Notes: generated from the sequence alone by a model not told the origin. Counted from the stretch's first letter, positions 8,775-17,909 are shown. The stretch: DNA of 64,000 nt from JBBSJZ01 sp041751935 (GCA_041751935.1 JBGSIA010000201.1:1-64000), one strand, 5' to 3'. Translations and numbers: made by a program.

Positions 8775-10031
8775 TCACACCCAGTCGGACCAATCTGCTT
8801 CGATGCCGCCCAGTTTCCCGACACGAGCTAGGTCCTTTAGCAGTACTTGCGGCGACTCGAACCGAGCGGCTGGATCGCGATGCAACATCCGCATCACACA
8901 GTCACAGAATCGTTCGTCCATCCCCATTTGTGACTCGGCAGGATAGCGTGGCTGGGTCGTTCGCAGCTTTTCAATGAACTCGCTTATGTTCGAACCTCGA
9001 TAAGGCGGTGCGCCGGTCAGCAACGCGTACAACGTCGAGCCCAAACCGTATTGATCACAACGCGCGTCAACATTCGCCGAGTCCAACAGTTGTTCGGGTG
9101 ACATATACCCGAGTTCACCAATCACATCGCCTGGACGTGTGAGAGCCGGAGCGTCCGTATACTCGAGTGCCCGAGCGAAAATCAGATCCGTCAGCAAGAA
9201 CGAGCGGTCAATGTTGCGACGTAGGATATTCGACGGCGTGACATTGCGATGGATGATGCCCTGTTTATTTGCTTCCAGTAACGCACGTCCGACATGCACC
9301 GCAACTCGCCAAACGTCCTGCCAGGGAAGGACTCCGCCGATGCCGATGTTATCGATCAGCTTCGTGACACTCATTCCCTCCACCCAATCCAACGCCGCCC
9401 AGCAGTACGGGCCACGTCGACCTGCCTTGCGAGTTCGCACGATGTTCGGATGGATGATTGGCAGCATCGTTCGCATTGCGCGAATGAAGCGATCTCGCTG
9501 CACGTCGGTCGAAGCGACCTGAGGACGAAGGATCTTCATCGCCACCACTCGGTCTCGCTTGGTGTCGTATCCTTTGTAGACGACGCTATTGCGACCGGTC
9601 GCAACGAGCTGATCCATGCGAAAGCGAAGAAAGACTTCGCCCTGCAGTTCCATCAACTTACCCAATGTCGGCACAGTTTGTTGCGGCGATAGTACTGGTT
9701 GCGGCGTCAACGTCGGTGCGTCCAGGGGGCTGTCGCTGTCTAATCGCAACCGCGACTCACCAATCAAGAACTCGCTACCACGTTTCAACTCGTGGGGTCC
9801 GTCTAACCGTATGCCGCTAACGAAAGTGCCGGAACTGCTGCCGCGATCAACTAACACGACGCGACTGTCCAGCAGTTCCACTTGGCAATGCACGCGACTT
9901 AGCTGTGGATCACGAATTTGTGTGTGGCTGTCGCTGCCGCGTCCGATCACCAGCGGCTCGCTGCCTTGAATCGGGAACTCGCGGCCCTTGTCTGGACCAT
10001 CCACCACAGCGATCTTCCAATTTGTCTTCAT
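8775..10031 (-). CDS. FHA domain plus Ser/Thr kinase-like domain, predicted pseudokinase
   Basis: Residues 1-97 form a forkhead-associated domain that binds phosphothreonine peptides (VIGRGSDSHTQIRDPQLSRVHCQV, then DRGSSSGTFVSG). Residues about 138-405 are kinase-like: VVAMKIL keeps the ATP-binding Lys (K166) and GYMSPEQ is present. However, the glycine loop is degenerate (VATGRNSVVYKG), HRD is HRN (N263 replaces the catalytic Asp) with TPSN instead of KPxN, and DFG reads DLI. It therefore probably lacks phosphotransfer and may read out the neighbouring kinase: its ATG overlaps that gene's TGA by 4 bp (10028-10031), implying coupled translation. No membrane segment is seen. Confidence 0.85.
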   Translation of the reverse strand: MKTNWKIAVVDGPDKGREFPIQGSEPLVIGRGSDSHTQIRDPQLSRVHCQVELLDSRVVLVDRGSSSGTFVSGIRLDGPHELKRGSEFLIGESRLRLDSDSPLDAPTLTPQPVLSPQQTVPTLGKLMELQGEVFLRFRMDQLVATGRNSVVYKGYDTKRDRVVAMKILRPQVASTDVQRDRFIRAMRTMLPIIHPNIVRTRKAGRRGPYCWAALDWVEGMSVTKLIDNIGIGGVLPWQDVWRVAVHVGRALLEANKQGIIHRNVTPSNILRRNIDRSFLLTDLIFARALEYTDAPALTRPGDVIGELGYMSPEQLLDSANVDARCDQYGLGSTLYALLTGAPPYRGSNISEFIEKLRTTQPRYPAESQMGMDERFCDCVMRMLHRDPAARFESPQVLLKDLARVGKLGGIEADWSDWV

Positions 10032-11185
10032 GGTCCCAGTGTCCTCGCGCCGCGCTCACTATCAACCGTCTGGCGTGCTGCCGCCAACTCGTCTTCGAGA
10101 TCCATGATGCGGTATTGGGCGCGAACGAGCGACCACATCACCACAGAGCTAAGCACTACCAACAACAGTGCCGCAGAACCGGACACGCTCGCCCACATCA
10201 AGTGCCGACCAGCAAGATACGCCGCTCGCCGAATTAAGCCCGGTGGTCGAGCGACGATCGGCTGGCCATCGAGAAACCGCCGCAAATCCGCGCCGAGTTG
10301 AGCCGCAGTCACGTAGCGATCTCGTGGCGATTTGCAGAGGCACTTCAGCGTTATCGTCTCCAAGTCGCGTGGGATTCCTGCATTAAGTTTCGACGGTGGA
10401 ACTGGTTCAGCCGTCATCACTTGAGCGATCACCTCCACAGGCGTCGCGGCTTGGAACGGCGGACGACCCGTCAGCATCGCATACAAAATGGCACCGATCG
10501 AATACACGTCAGCGGCAGGCAAGACCGAGTCATCGCGTCCAGCCGCCTGCTCCGGCGGCATGTAATGCGGAGTCCCGATGACTTCGCCGCTGCTCGTCAA
10601 ATCGCAATTCAATTCCAGCGATTTGCTGACTCCGAAATCCGTGACGTGCGGCACACCGGATCTATCAAGTAAAATATTCGCAGGCTTCAAATCGCGATGA
10701 ATGATCGAATGCGCGTGCGCATGTGCCGCCGCATAAGCTACTTGCTCAGCCACCGTCGCAGCGACATTCGGCATCAAAGGCCCGTCTGCCAGTCGCGTCG
10801 CTAAACTGTCGCCATCGATAAACGCCATTGTGAAGTACGGATATCCCCGGTAGTTTCCCACATCATGTACCGGCACGATGTTGGCGTGATCCAGCGAAGC
10901 CGCCGCGCGAGCTTCGTTCTCAAACCGCTTCCGTACGATCTCCGTTTGGCCTGGCGCGTCCAGGATCATTTTCAGCGCAACGGTGCGCTGCAAACCGCGA
11001 TGCGTTGCCAAATAGACGACGCCCATTGCGCCACGAGCAATCTCACGCTCGATCAGATAGTCATCGATTAACGTTCCGCTACCAATGGACTCGTTGGATT
11101 TCAAATCAGCGCGCGGGGCGACGGTCGGCGCATCCAGTCCGCCGTCACAGGGTGGTTCCGAAGAGTTCTCACTGGCAATTTCCAT
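10028..11185 (-). CDS. Membrane-anchored Ser/Thr protein kinase
   Basis: A complete Hanks-type kinase. The glycine loop is IARGAMGVVYLA, the ATP Lys is K72 in VALKMIL, the catalytic loop is IIHRDLKPANILL (D165), DFG is at 183-185, and GTPHYMPPEQ serves as activation/P+1 region. A single membrane helix lies near residues 325-350 (SGSAALLLVVLSSVVMWSLV) and is followed by a short tail, so the kinase domain is cytoplasmic. ATG 11185 is chosen; an in-frame TTG at 11221 would add 12 residues, and neither has a good ribosome site. It is translationally coupled to the FHA pseudokinase downstream and starts 94 bp after rex. Confidence 0.9.
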   Translation of the reverse strand: MEIASENSSEPPCDGGLDAPTVAPRADLKSNESIGSGTLIDDYLIEREIARGAMGVVYLATHRGLQRTVALKMILDAPGQTEIVRKRFENEARAAASLDHANIVPVHDVGNYRGYPYFTMAFIDGDSLATRLADGPLMPNVAATVAEQVAYAAAHAHAHSIIHRDLKPANILLDRSGVPHVTDFGVSKSLELNCDLTSSGEVIGTPHYMPPEQAAGRDDSVLPAADVYSIGAILYAMLTGRPPFQAATPVEVIAQVMTAEPVPPSKLNAGIPRDLETITLKCLCKSPRDRYVTAAQLGADLRRFLDGQPIVARPPGLIRRAAYLAGRHLMWASVSGSAALLLVVLSSVVMWSLVRAQYRIMDLEDELAAARQTVDSERGARTLGP

Positions 11186-11279
11186 GGACAGTGAACGTAA
11201 CGAACTGGATTCGGATGACAACGCGAACTTGATGAATAGTCAGTGAAGATTGAAACGTTATTGAAGTCCTTGCATTGAG

Positions 11280-12035
11280 TCACTTCTGCTGTTGCACGGC
11301 AAAAGCCAACCGCTGTAGCTCGCTGGCCAAGTCGACGTTCACCACGGCTGTGTTGCCGATCAGTTGCAAAGTAATGGGCGCAAAATTCAGAATTCCAGTC
11401 ACGCCAGCAGCGATCAAACGAACAGCAACATCGTGAGCTTGATCTGACGGCACCGCCAGTATTGCTAGCGCGGGCTGCGTAGTCGTTACAACTGATTCTA
11501 GCTGTGCAGCGTCACTGACAGTGATGCCGCCCATCACGGTACCGATACGTTTGGGACTCGTGTCCACTGCTGCGACTAAGCGAAATCCTAGTCGGTCGAA
11601 ACCCTTGTATCGCAGCAGTGCATCGCCCAGCGAGCCGACGCCAACAAGGATTACTCGCCAGTACGTTTCACTGCCCAGTACATTGCTGATGGTTTCGATT
11701 AGCGACGCGACTCCATAGCCAACACCGCGACGACCTTTGGCGCCGAGCGCGTGCAGATCGCGGCGTACTACTTCGGGTGAAACAGCGAGTAGCTTGCCTA
11801 GCTCACCACTGTTGACACGCGATACACCACTTTCCAGCAGGCGATACAGCTCACGATAGTACAGGCCGAGCCGGCCAACCACTGCCGGCGGCAAGACAAC
11901 GCTTGGGTTACCTTCGTTCAGGTTGTCTTCAGTTGAGTTCACTTCATTGAGGTTTGCAGCACTCGATTGATTACCTTCAACGCTGGGCAACTGGATTTCG
12001 CGCGAGCGGTTATCGACTGGTTCAGGCGGCGTCAT
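11280..12035 (-). CDS. rex: Redox-sensing transcriptional repressor Rex
   Basis: Rex represses fermentation and respiration genes and releases DNA when NADH is high. The N-terminal winged helix starts near residue 47 (LPPAVVGRLGLYYRELYRLLE, then SPEVVRRDLHALG). The Rossmann NAD(H)-binding domain has the VGVGSLGDAL glycine motif, the VAAVDTSPKRIG acidic strand and AILAVPSDQAHDVA. The swapped C-terminal helix is preserved (VNVDLASELQRLAFA). The first 45 residues are a low-complexity extension rich in Asn and Ser that typical Rex proteins lack. ATG at 12035. It is the first gene of the minus-strand run. Confidence 0.92.
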   Translation of the reverse strand: MTPPEPVDNRSREIQLPSVEGNQSSAANLNEVNSTEDNLNEGNPSVVLPPAVVGRLGLYYRELYRLLESGVSRVNSGELGKLLAVSPEVVRRDLHALGAKGRRGVGYGVASLIETISNVLGSETYWRVILVGVGSLGDALLRYKGFDRLGFRLVAAVDTSPKRIGTVMGGITVSDAAQLESVVTTTQPALAILAVPSDQAHDVAVRLIAAGVTGILNFAPITLQLIGNTAVVNVDLASELQRLAFAVQQQK

Positions 12036-12477
12036 GAGAAATAGTGTTCAAGTTTCTGGTTGGTCATCGAGTTAGTATACGCGAGTCATCTGATGAAAAT
12101 TTCACTGAAACGGTCGGTCTCGACACAACCGTTATAGCTTGAACGGACGGTGCATAACGTCGCCCCAAACGCCCCATTCTTCCTTGGCGTTGCAGATTCT
12201 CTGTGTAACGCTTCATACGTAGTCGATGTAGTCAGTGCATCGGAATCAGTTTCGTTTGCGCGAAAAGTTTCGCGCATCGATCCAGTCCTCCACAGACGTT
12301 GTTGAGACGTTCGCACGGGAGGGTGAATCGAACTGCCAACTCATGGTGGGCAATTCGCGAACACAGATATCGATGGCCGGATCGTCGCTTGGGGCAAGGT
12401 TGCCCGGCGGTGGCGAAACGGATGCTGCGTCCTTGCAACAACACCCCAATCTGTTTTGACCTGTGGAGAAAGTTACT
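12036..12477. other. Divergent intergenic region between rex and the YTV gene
   Basis: A 442-bp region with no convincing gene. It must contain the rex promoter (minus) and that of the YTV protein (plus). The ribosome site GGAG of the YTV gene is at 12465-12468. A perfect dyad at 12258-12277 is listed separately. A minor hairpin GGGCA-AGGT-TGCCC lies near 12393-12406. Confidence 0.6.
12258..12277. promoter_or_regulatory. Perfect inverted repeat, candidate operator
   Basis: TGCGCGAAAAGTTTCGCGCA has two perfect 9-bp arms around a 2-bp centre, the geometry expected for a dimeric repressor site. It lies 223 bp upstream of rex and 200 bp upstream of the YTV gene. It has an 8-4-8 layout like Rex boxes but differs from the usual TTGTGAA half-site, so assignment to Rex is not supported. 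Confidence 0.4.
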
Positions 12478-14259
12478 ATGAAAAAATTATGGCTTCTGCC
12501 CGCATTGACGATCATCTCGATCGTCTCTGGGGCTCAATCAGCAAAGGCCGCTTACTGCGGCGCAATCAGCTACCAAGGCTGTAGCAGCTGTGGCGACTCG
12601 GTCGTCGCTGACGGCGGCGTCGTTGCCGACGGTGGAATGGTTGCTGACGGTGCAGCGATCGCGGACGGCGGAAGCGTCGGCGGCGGATCGTACACTGTCA
12701 TGCGAACCGTTCGTGAAACGGTTTACGAGCAAGTTCAAGAAACACGAACTCGCACACGTAACGAAACTTACTACGTTGACGAAGAGCGAACTGGCACGCG
12801 AATGGTTCCTGAGACCACTCAGCGTGAAGTCAGCTACACGGTGAACGTACCGACGACTGAAACTCGCACACGGACAGTTAACTACACGGTTAACAAGCCT
12901 GTTTACGAGCAACACAGCAAAGTGATCAACTACACGGTACAAAAGCCGGTGTACGAGACACGTCAGAAGACGATCAACTACACAGTGATGGTTCCGACAT
13001 ACGAGACCAAAACTCGCGTGATCAACTACACTGTCAAGAAGCCGGTTTACGAAACGCACACCAAGACGATCAACTATACCGTCAATGTGCCCGTAACCGA
13101 AAAGCGTGAAAAGACGATCAACTACACGGTCATGGTTCCTACGTACGAAACCAAGACTCGCACCGTCAACTACACGACTTACAGCAACGTTGTTGAAAAC
13201 CACGTCCGCACGGAAAACTACACCGTGATGGTTCCGCAAACGTACACCAAGACAATCACCGTCAATGGTGGATCTTGGAGCACGGTTGAAGAAACGGTTC
13301 CTGGCAAGATGATGAAGCGAACGGTTCGCACACCTGGAAGCTGGACCTACGATGCGGCAACTTGCCGTTGCGTCTACGTCCCCGGCTGCTGCCACACTGA
13401 GTGTGTACAAGGCTGCCCGACGACGATTTGCAAGAAGGTTTGGGTTCCGAGCTGCGAGCAGCGAGAAGTAACGTGCACCAAGATGGTTGCGGAATGCCGC
13501 ACCCGCGAAGTGCCGTACACCACTTGCCGTCGCGTTCCTGAGTGCCACACCAAGGAAGTGTGCTACAAGGTTTGCCACATGGTTCCTGAGTGCCGCACCA
13601 AGACGGTTTGCTACAACGTTTGCCGTATGGTTTGCGAACAACGCAGCAAGTGCGTGAACTACACGACTTGCACCATGGTTTGCGAAAACAAGCAACGATG
13701 TGTTAACTACACTTGCTGCACAATGGTTCCTGAGTGCCGTACCAAGACGGTTTGCTACAAGGTTTGCAGCATGGTTTGCGAGCCCCGCAGCAAGACTGTT
13801 TGCTGGACGACTTGCAAGATGGTTCCCGAGTGCCACAGCAAAGAAGTTTGCTACACCGTTTGTGGTTGCCGTCAAGAAGTTCGCACTCGTACGGTTTGCG
13901 AAACCACTTGCCGCAAAGAATGCTACACATACACCGTCAAGGTTGCTAAGTGCCGTCAAGTATGCGAGCCTTACACCGTGACCAAGTGCGTGCCACGAGT
14001 TGTTTGCCGTCAAGTTCCGGTAACGGTTTGCTGCCCAGCTCCAAGCTGCTGCAGTGGTGTTTCGTCGGCTTCGGACATGAGCGGTGCTTGTGGCTGTGGC
14101 GACGCTTGTGGCGACGCTTGTGGAGCGGCTGCACCTTGCTGTGCACCGGCTGCAACGCCAGTCCGTAACCTGCTCAATCGCTTGTTCAACGCCGGCAACG
14201 GTTGCTGCGATGCAGCTCCCGCTTGTGGCTGCGAAGTTGCTCCTTCATGTGGATGCTAA
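12478..14259 (+). CDS. YTV-repeat, cysteine-rich cell-wall-type protein
   Basis: Secreted structural protein of the YTV family, which in Rhodopirellula has been linked to the proteinaceous cell envelope. ATG 12478 with GGAG 9 nt upstream; an in-frame GTG at 12463 lies upstream of it. The signal peptide is MKKLWLLPALTIISIVSG. Then come five VADGG-type repeats (residues about 46-65). Next are about nine 16-residue repeats of the form TINYTVMVPTYETKTR. The final region, residues about 300-520, is extremely Cys-rich with the same 16-residue period, for example CxMVPECRTKTVCYKV. Keeping the period while adding Cys suggests a disulfide-cross-linked beta structure. The tail is Cys/Gly/Ala-rich. 593 residues. 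A strong terminator follows directly, so it is monocistronic. Confidence 0.88.
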   Translation: MKKLWLLPALTIISIVSGAQSAKAAYCGAISYQGCSSCGDSVVADGGVVADGGMVADGAAIADGGSVGGGSYTVMRTVRETVYEQVQETRTRTRNETYYVDEERTGTRMVPETTQREVSYTVNVPTTETRTRTVNYTVNKPVYEQHSKVINYTVQKPVYETRQKTINYTVMVPTYETKTRVINYTVKKPVYETHTKTINYTVNVPVTEKREKTINYTVMVPTYETKTRTVNYTTYSNVVENHVRTENYTVMVPQTYTKTITVNGGSWSTVEETVPGKMMKRTVRTPGSWTYDAATCRCVYVPGCCHTECVQGCPTTICKKVWVPSCEQREVTCTKMVAECRTREVPYTTCRRVPECHTKEVCYKVCHMVPECRTKTVCYNVCRMVCEQRSKCVNYTTCTMVCENKQRCVNYTCCTMVPECRTKTVCYKVCSMVCEPRSKTVCWTTCKMVPECHSKEVCYTVCGCRQEVRTRTVCETTCRKECYTYTVKVAKCRQVCEPYTVTKCVPRVVCRQVPVTVCCPAPSCCSGVSSASDMSGACGCGDACGDACGAAAPCCAPAATPVRNLLNRLFNAGNGCCDAAPACGCEVAPSCGC

Positions 14260-14325
14260 TTGAATCTGCCTGTGCCTCAGGATTATGGGGCACGACACGG
14301 TTCGTAGGACGTTAGCACCATCGAC

Positions 14326-14370
14326 GCCGGGGTGGGTTTCTCAAACGAGGAACTCACCCCGGCTTTTTTG
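14326..14370 (+). terminator. Rho-independent terminator of the YTV gene
   Basis: A 17-bp stem (14326-14342 with 14347-14363, two G-T wobbles) closes on the loop AAAC and is followed by TTTTTTG. It begins 66 bp after the YTV stop codon. Confidence 0.9.
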
Positions 14371-14760
14371 TATTCCAACCCAGCGTGAGACGCCAGCGTC
14401 TCAATTCTCACCCGCACTGCCGCCATACGCATCTTCCCTAAGGTCGCTAATCGAAAAAGTTATTTGCGTGTTTTAGGCAAAGTTTGCTGGGTCTCGGCTT
14501 GCCTAACGTCTTTTAGCCGCTAACTTTAGATTGTCGAGTAGTGAAACTTCATACCATGGTCTAGCGGCTGGCGGAGATCCGCCGTTTGGGTGCCAGGGTG
14601 TCTCGAATTCTAGTTTCGGCACGCAGATTGCCTCGGGAAGCATTCGTCAAGGTAGACGAATCGTCGATCACGATGCATTTGGTGTGCAGCCCATCTAACA
14701 GCTAGAATAGGTTTCTCGCTCGGTAAGCACCCAGCATCCACTTACGGGGAAAATACTGCC
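14371..14760. other. Intergenic region with small dyads
   Basis: 390 bp without a convincing gene between the YTV terminator and the DUF1573 gene. Three inverted repeats are present: GAGACGC-CA-GCGTCTC at 14387-14402, GGCGGA-GA-TCCGCC at 14570-14583, and ATTCGTC-AAGGTA-GACGAAT at 14642-14661. None is followed by a T-run. The promoter of the downstream gene is presumably here but no clear -35/-10 pair was identified. Confidence 0.5.
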
Positions 14761-15774
14761 ATGTTCCGCGCGGTCACGTTCGCACTGGTTGTGGTCACAA
14801 CCAGTTCCATTGCATCGAGTTTAATAAACAGCCGATCGGTCTACGCCGCCGATTGGACTCAGCAAGCCTTTCCAGTTCGGTCGCATGACTTCGGTGCCGT
14901 CGCCGTCGCATCCAAGACTGAGTTTCGCTTTCCAATTTACAATCCGTTTTCTGCGGATATGGTCATCACGTCGGTAGGTGCGAGCTGTGGCTGCACGACG
15001 CCAATCATCGAGACACGAAATATTCCGCCAGGAGGTAACGGGTCGATCCTCGCTCGCTTCAATACCGGTTCATTCAAAGGCAAGAAGGGAGCGGACTTGA
15101 CCGTGCGCATCGGCGCACCCGTGTTTAGCGAAGTGCGACTGAGAGTGGACGGATATATCCGCCAAGACATGGTGTTTCACCCCGGAAGCATCGATTTCGC
15201 CAAGGTCAGCCAAGGCGATGCAACGATCAAGTCGACCAAAATTCTGTACGCTGGCCGCAGTGACTGGCAAATCGTTGACGTGCGAGCTAACCAAACGTGG
15301 CTGCAGCCAGAACTGAAGCAATTGACTCGCAATGGTGGCCAGGCTACCTACGAATTGAACGTGACGCTTCGCGAAGACGCCCCGACGGGATTCTTTCAAG
15401 ACGAAATCGTTGTCATCACCAATGACAAGCAAATGCCCCGCGTTCCGCTGACCGTGACAGGCTCTGTCGACAGCGCGTTGACGATCTCGCCCCAGTCCAT
15501 CGCCATCGGTGGACTCAAGCCCGGCGAAACATACGAAAAGCGATTGGTCGTTCACGGACGCGAGCCCTTCAAGATCGAGTCGATCACTTGCGAGGGCTGG
15601 GATGTGAAGTTTGAACCCACCGTCGAAGCTAAGACGACGCACTTAATCAACACCACCTTTACACCGACCGAAACGGTGACAGGTTCACAGCGAGCGGCTG
15701 TGGTGATCAAGACCAGCGGTGATAAGAGCGTTACTGCCAAGGCACTGCTGACCGCAGACATTCGGCAGCAGTAA
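14761..15774 (+). CDS. DUF1573 (Ig-like) exported protein
   Basis: Exported protein of unknown function with at least two Ig-like beta domains. It starts with a signal peptide (FALVVVTTSSIASSLINS). The DUF1573 hallmark is near residues 45-90: HDFGAVAVASKTEFRFPIYN followed by SVGASCGCTTP and IPPGGNGSILARFNTGSFKG. The pattern of strands repeats in a second module (SIDFAKVSQGD onward) and a third (SIAIGGLKPGE onward). The family is abundant in planctomycetes and Bacteroidetes; a binding or scaffold role at the cell surface is an inference. 337 residues; its own terminator follows, so it is probably a single-gene transcript. Confidence 0.85.
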   Translation: MFRAVTFALVVVTTSSIASSLINSRSVYAADWTQQAFPVRSHDFGAVAVASKTEFRFPIYNPFSADMVITSVGASCGCTTPIIETRNIPPGGNGSILARFNTGSFKGKKGADLTVRIGAPVFSEVRLRVDGYIRQDMVFHPGSIDFAKVSQGDATIKSTKILYAGRSDWQIVDVRANQTWLQPELKQLTRNGGQATYELNVTLREDAPTGFFQDEIVVITNDKQMPRVPLTVTGSVDSALTISPQSIAIGGLKPGETYEKRLVVHGREPFKIESITCEGWDVKFEPTVEAKTTHLINTTFTPTETVTGSQRAAVVIKTSGDKSVTAKALLTADIRQQ

Positions 15775-15840
15775 GGAAACGGGTTCGGCCTCGCCCAAGG
15801 CGGGCTGGCCGCCCAACATTTTGCGACGCCCAGTACTTTA

Positions 15841-15880
15841 CTTAGCCCAGGTCTCCAACGGCCTGGGTTAAGTTTTTCTT
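15841..15880 (+). terminator. Rho-independent terminator of the DUF1573 gene
   Basis: An 11-bp stem (15841-15851 with 15862-15872, one G-T wobble) with a 10-nt loop is followed by TTTTTCTT. It lies 66 bp after the stop codon. Confidence 0.85.
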
Positions 15881-16205
15881 GCTCGGTTATTCGACTTGCC
15901 ACCTTTCTTGGCCTTAAGCGTTGCGTGATAAGTTTTAACGGTCGCGGCCCTCTTGCCACTATCGCAATCTCTAGCGTTTAGCGAAACTGAATTTCCTGTT
16001 CCATCTATAGACCGCGAGCACGACGCACTCGCGGGTGTTTTCCGCGATTACGTCCCCAATGTTGCGTCGCATTGTCGATGAAACTCGTGGACATCAGGTT
16101 CGGATTCACTTGGTATTGGATGCCCGGTGAACGAACGCAGTATTTCGGTTCAACCTCCCCAGTCGTCCAGACATGTTGGCGGAGTACTCACGAAGGAGTC
16201 GAGAA
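15881..16205. other. Leader/promoter region of the BBP7-like gene
   Basis: 325 bp with no gene seen. AAGGAG at 16193-16198 is a strong ribosome site that decides the GTG start at 16206. No clear -35/-10 pair was recognised. Confidence 0.5.
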
Positions 16206-17909
16206 GTGAGAACTAATTTATTACAAGCCTTTGCGGTAGCGATGGGCGTCAGCATTTGCACCATCGGCCAGGCTCAGTCACCTTACAGCCCATACAACGG
16301 TGCCCAGCGAGCATCGGAAACAGGCACGTTGACGCAAAACCCGTACGCTCAAACGCAAGTTCAAACGCGTTGGAATAGCTTTAACCAGCCCAACGTGATC
16401 CCCGTCGCTGCGACATCGCGTTACGGTTCGTCGGTTCATCAGGTATCGCAACAGGGCGAAACGTTATTGCCGCCCCGAGCAACTGAAGAAATTGCTCCGG
16501 GAATTCCGCATATCAATCAAAATAACGGTAACGCGCACGCTCCCGTGCCACAGCCGTACGTCAACCAACATCCGGACCCTTACTCCACCGCAACTCCGCT
16601 GCCGTCGAACCAATTTGTTCCATCGGCGCCTTGCGCTCCGAATGGCGGTACAACTGCACCGATGGGTTCTGCTGGATGCGCCCCCACTTACAACAGTCCC
16701 TACTCGTCGGCGTTGAGCCAGCCTTGGGATGGCGGCTGCGGCAGTGTACCGATTAGCGCTTTCGGTGCACAACTCAGCGGCGGCCGACCCGAACTGTTTC
16801 CCTGGTTCGGCGGTGCGAACTTGCTGTTCTTGAACGTGAACAACAACGCCAACAAAGTGTTGGCGATGAGCATAGTCACTGGACAACCAGCTCTGTACTC
16901 CGATAGCGTCGATCCCGATAACGCACTCGGATTCGAAGTTTCCGCTGGTCGCTACTTCAAATGCGGCTCCTACGGGCTTGGTGTCACCTACTTTGGATTT
17001 AACCCGGACGAAGAGCAGACGCTGATCACTGGTGGTGCTGGCGACTTTCGTGCGGCAATGCAGGCGTATCACGATTATCACTTAGACACCAACAATGACG
17101 CTACAGCAAACCAAGTTTATCAGTACATCAACGGTTCTGGCGGGGTTCTCGAAACAACAGGTGCGACGAACATCCGAGCTACTCGCGATATGGACTTCCA
17201 AGGTCTGGAGTTGAACTTGTTCAGCTTCGGATTGATGGGATACCAGCGCAGCACGGCGCTCTGTGGCAGCGGTGGCGCTTGCGGCCTGAACCCATTCAAA
17301 GGTTGGGGCGGTAACTACGGATTTGGACACGCTGGCGGACCACTCGCTCGCCCTGCAGCGAACCGCTTGCAAGTGATGACTAGCCACGGTTTCCGCTGGT
17401 TCCAAGTCGAAGACGATGCCGAGTTGGCGTACAACATTGATGGTGTAGCTGGCTACCAAGCATTGGACATCTACGATCGCGTCAACATCAAGAACGACTT
17501 GTACGGATACCAATTCGGCAGCAAGTTGATGTATTGCTTGAGCGATCGCTTGGGCGCCAACCTTGGCGGCAAGATTGGTGTGTACGGCAACGACGTGGAA
17601 GCTCGTCGTCGCGTCGGCACCGACGGGCAAATTGCTTACTTGTTCGGACAACCTGCCAACTTGGCTGAGACCCACTACAGCGACACCGTATTGTCGACAC
17701 TGGGCGAAGTCGACCTCGGCTTAGGATATCGTGTCTGCGATGCGTGGACGATCACAGGCGGTTACCGCGTGATGGGTATCAACGGCATCGCCACAAGTTT
17801 CAATCAAATGAGCCAAGATTTCGGCACGTCGCTGAACCCAGGCAGCATTCACGCCAACGACAGTTTGGTGCTGCACGGTGCGTACATCGGATGCAACTTC
17901 AACTGGTAA
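16206..17909 (+). CDS. BBP7-like outer-membrane beta-barrel protein
   Basis: Predicted outer-membrane barrel of the planctomycete BBP7 type, function unknown. The start is GTG 16206: AAGGAG lies 7 nt upstream and the product then begins with a proper signal peptide (QAFAVAMGVSICTIGQAQS). The upstream in-frame ATG at 16173 has no ribosome site. Residues about 20-180 are a Pro/Asn/Gln-rich linker. From about residue 190 there are alternating strands with aromatic girdles (LFPWFGGANLLFLN, YGLGVTYFGF, SHGFRWFQVEDD, ITGGYRVMGI), and the chain ends in the aromatic residue of CNFNW, typical for barrel insertion. 567 residues. A strong terminator follows at 17980. Confidence 0.78.
   Translation: MRTNLLQAFAVAMGVSICTIGQAQSPYSPYNGAQRASETGTLTQNPYAQTQVQTRWNSFNQPNVIPVAATSRYGSSVHQVSQQGETLLPPRATEEIAPGIPHINQNNGNAHAPVPQPYVNQHPDPYSTATPLPSNQFVPSAPCAPNGGTTAPMGSAGCAPTYNSPYSSALSQPWDGGCGSVPISAFGAQLSGGRPELFPWFGGANLLFLNVNNNANKVLAMSIVTGQPALYSDSVDPDNALGFEVSAGRYFKCGSYGLGVTYFGFNPDEEQTLITGGAGDFRAAMQAYHDYHLDTNNDATANQVYQYINGSGGVLETTGATNIRATRDMDFQGLELNLFSFGLMGYQRSTALCGSGGACGLNPFKGWGGNYGFGHAGGPLARPAANRLQVMTSHGFRWFQVEDDAELAYNIDGVAGYQALDIYDRVNIKNDLYGYQFGSKLMYCLSDRLGANLGGKIGVYGNDVEARRRVGTDGQIAYLFGQPANLAETHYSDTVLSTLGEVDLGLGYRVCDAWTITGGYRVMGINGIATSFNQMSQDFGTSLNPGSIHANDSLVLHGAYIGCNFNW

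Noticed and set aside
12258..12277. Calling the dyad a Rex box
   Set aside because: The half-site TGCGCGAA differs from the TTGTGAA consensus at several positions, so only a generic operator is proposed.
12538..14013. 491-codon open frame on the minus strand opposite the YTV gene
   Set aside because: It mirrors the 48-bp repeats of the YTV gene (repeated RNHxA and VVDR segments) and has no ribosome site; the plus frame has a signal peptide, ribosome site and terminator.
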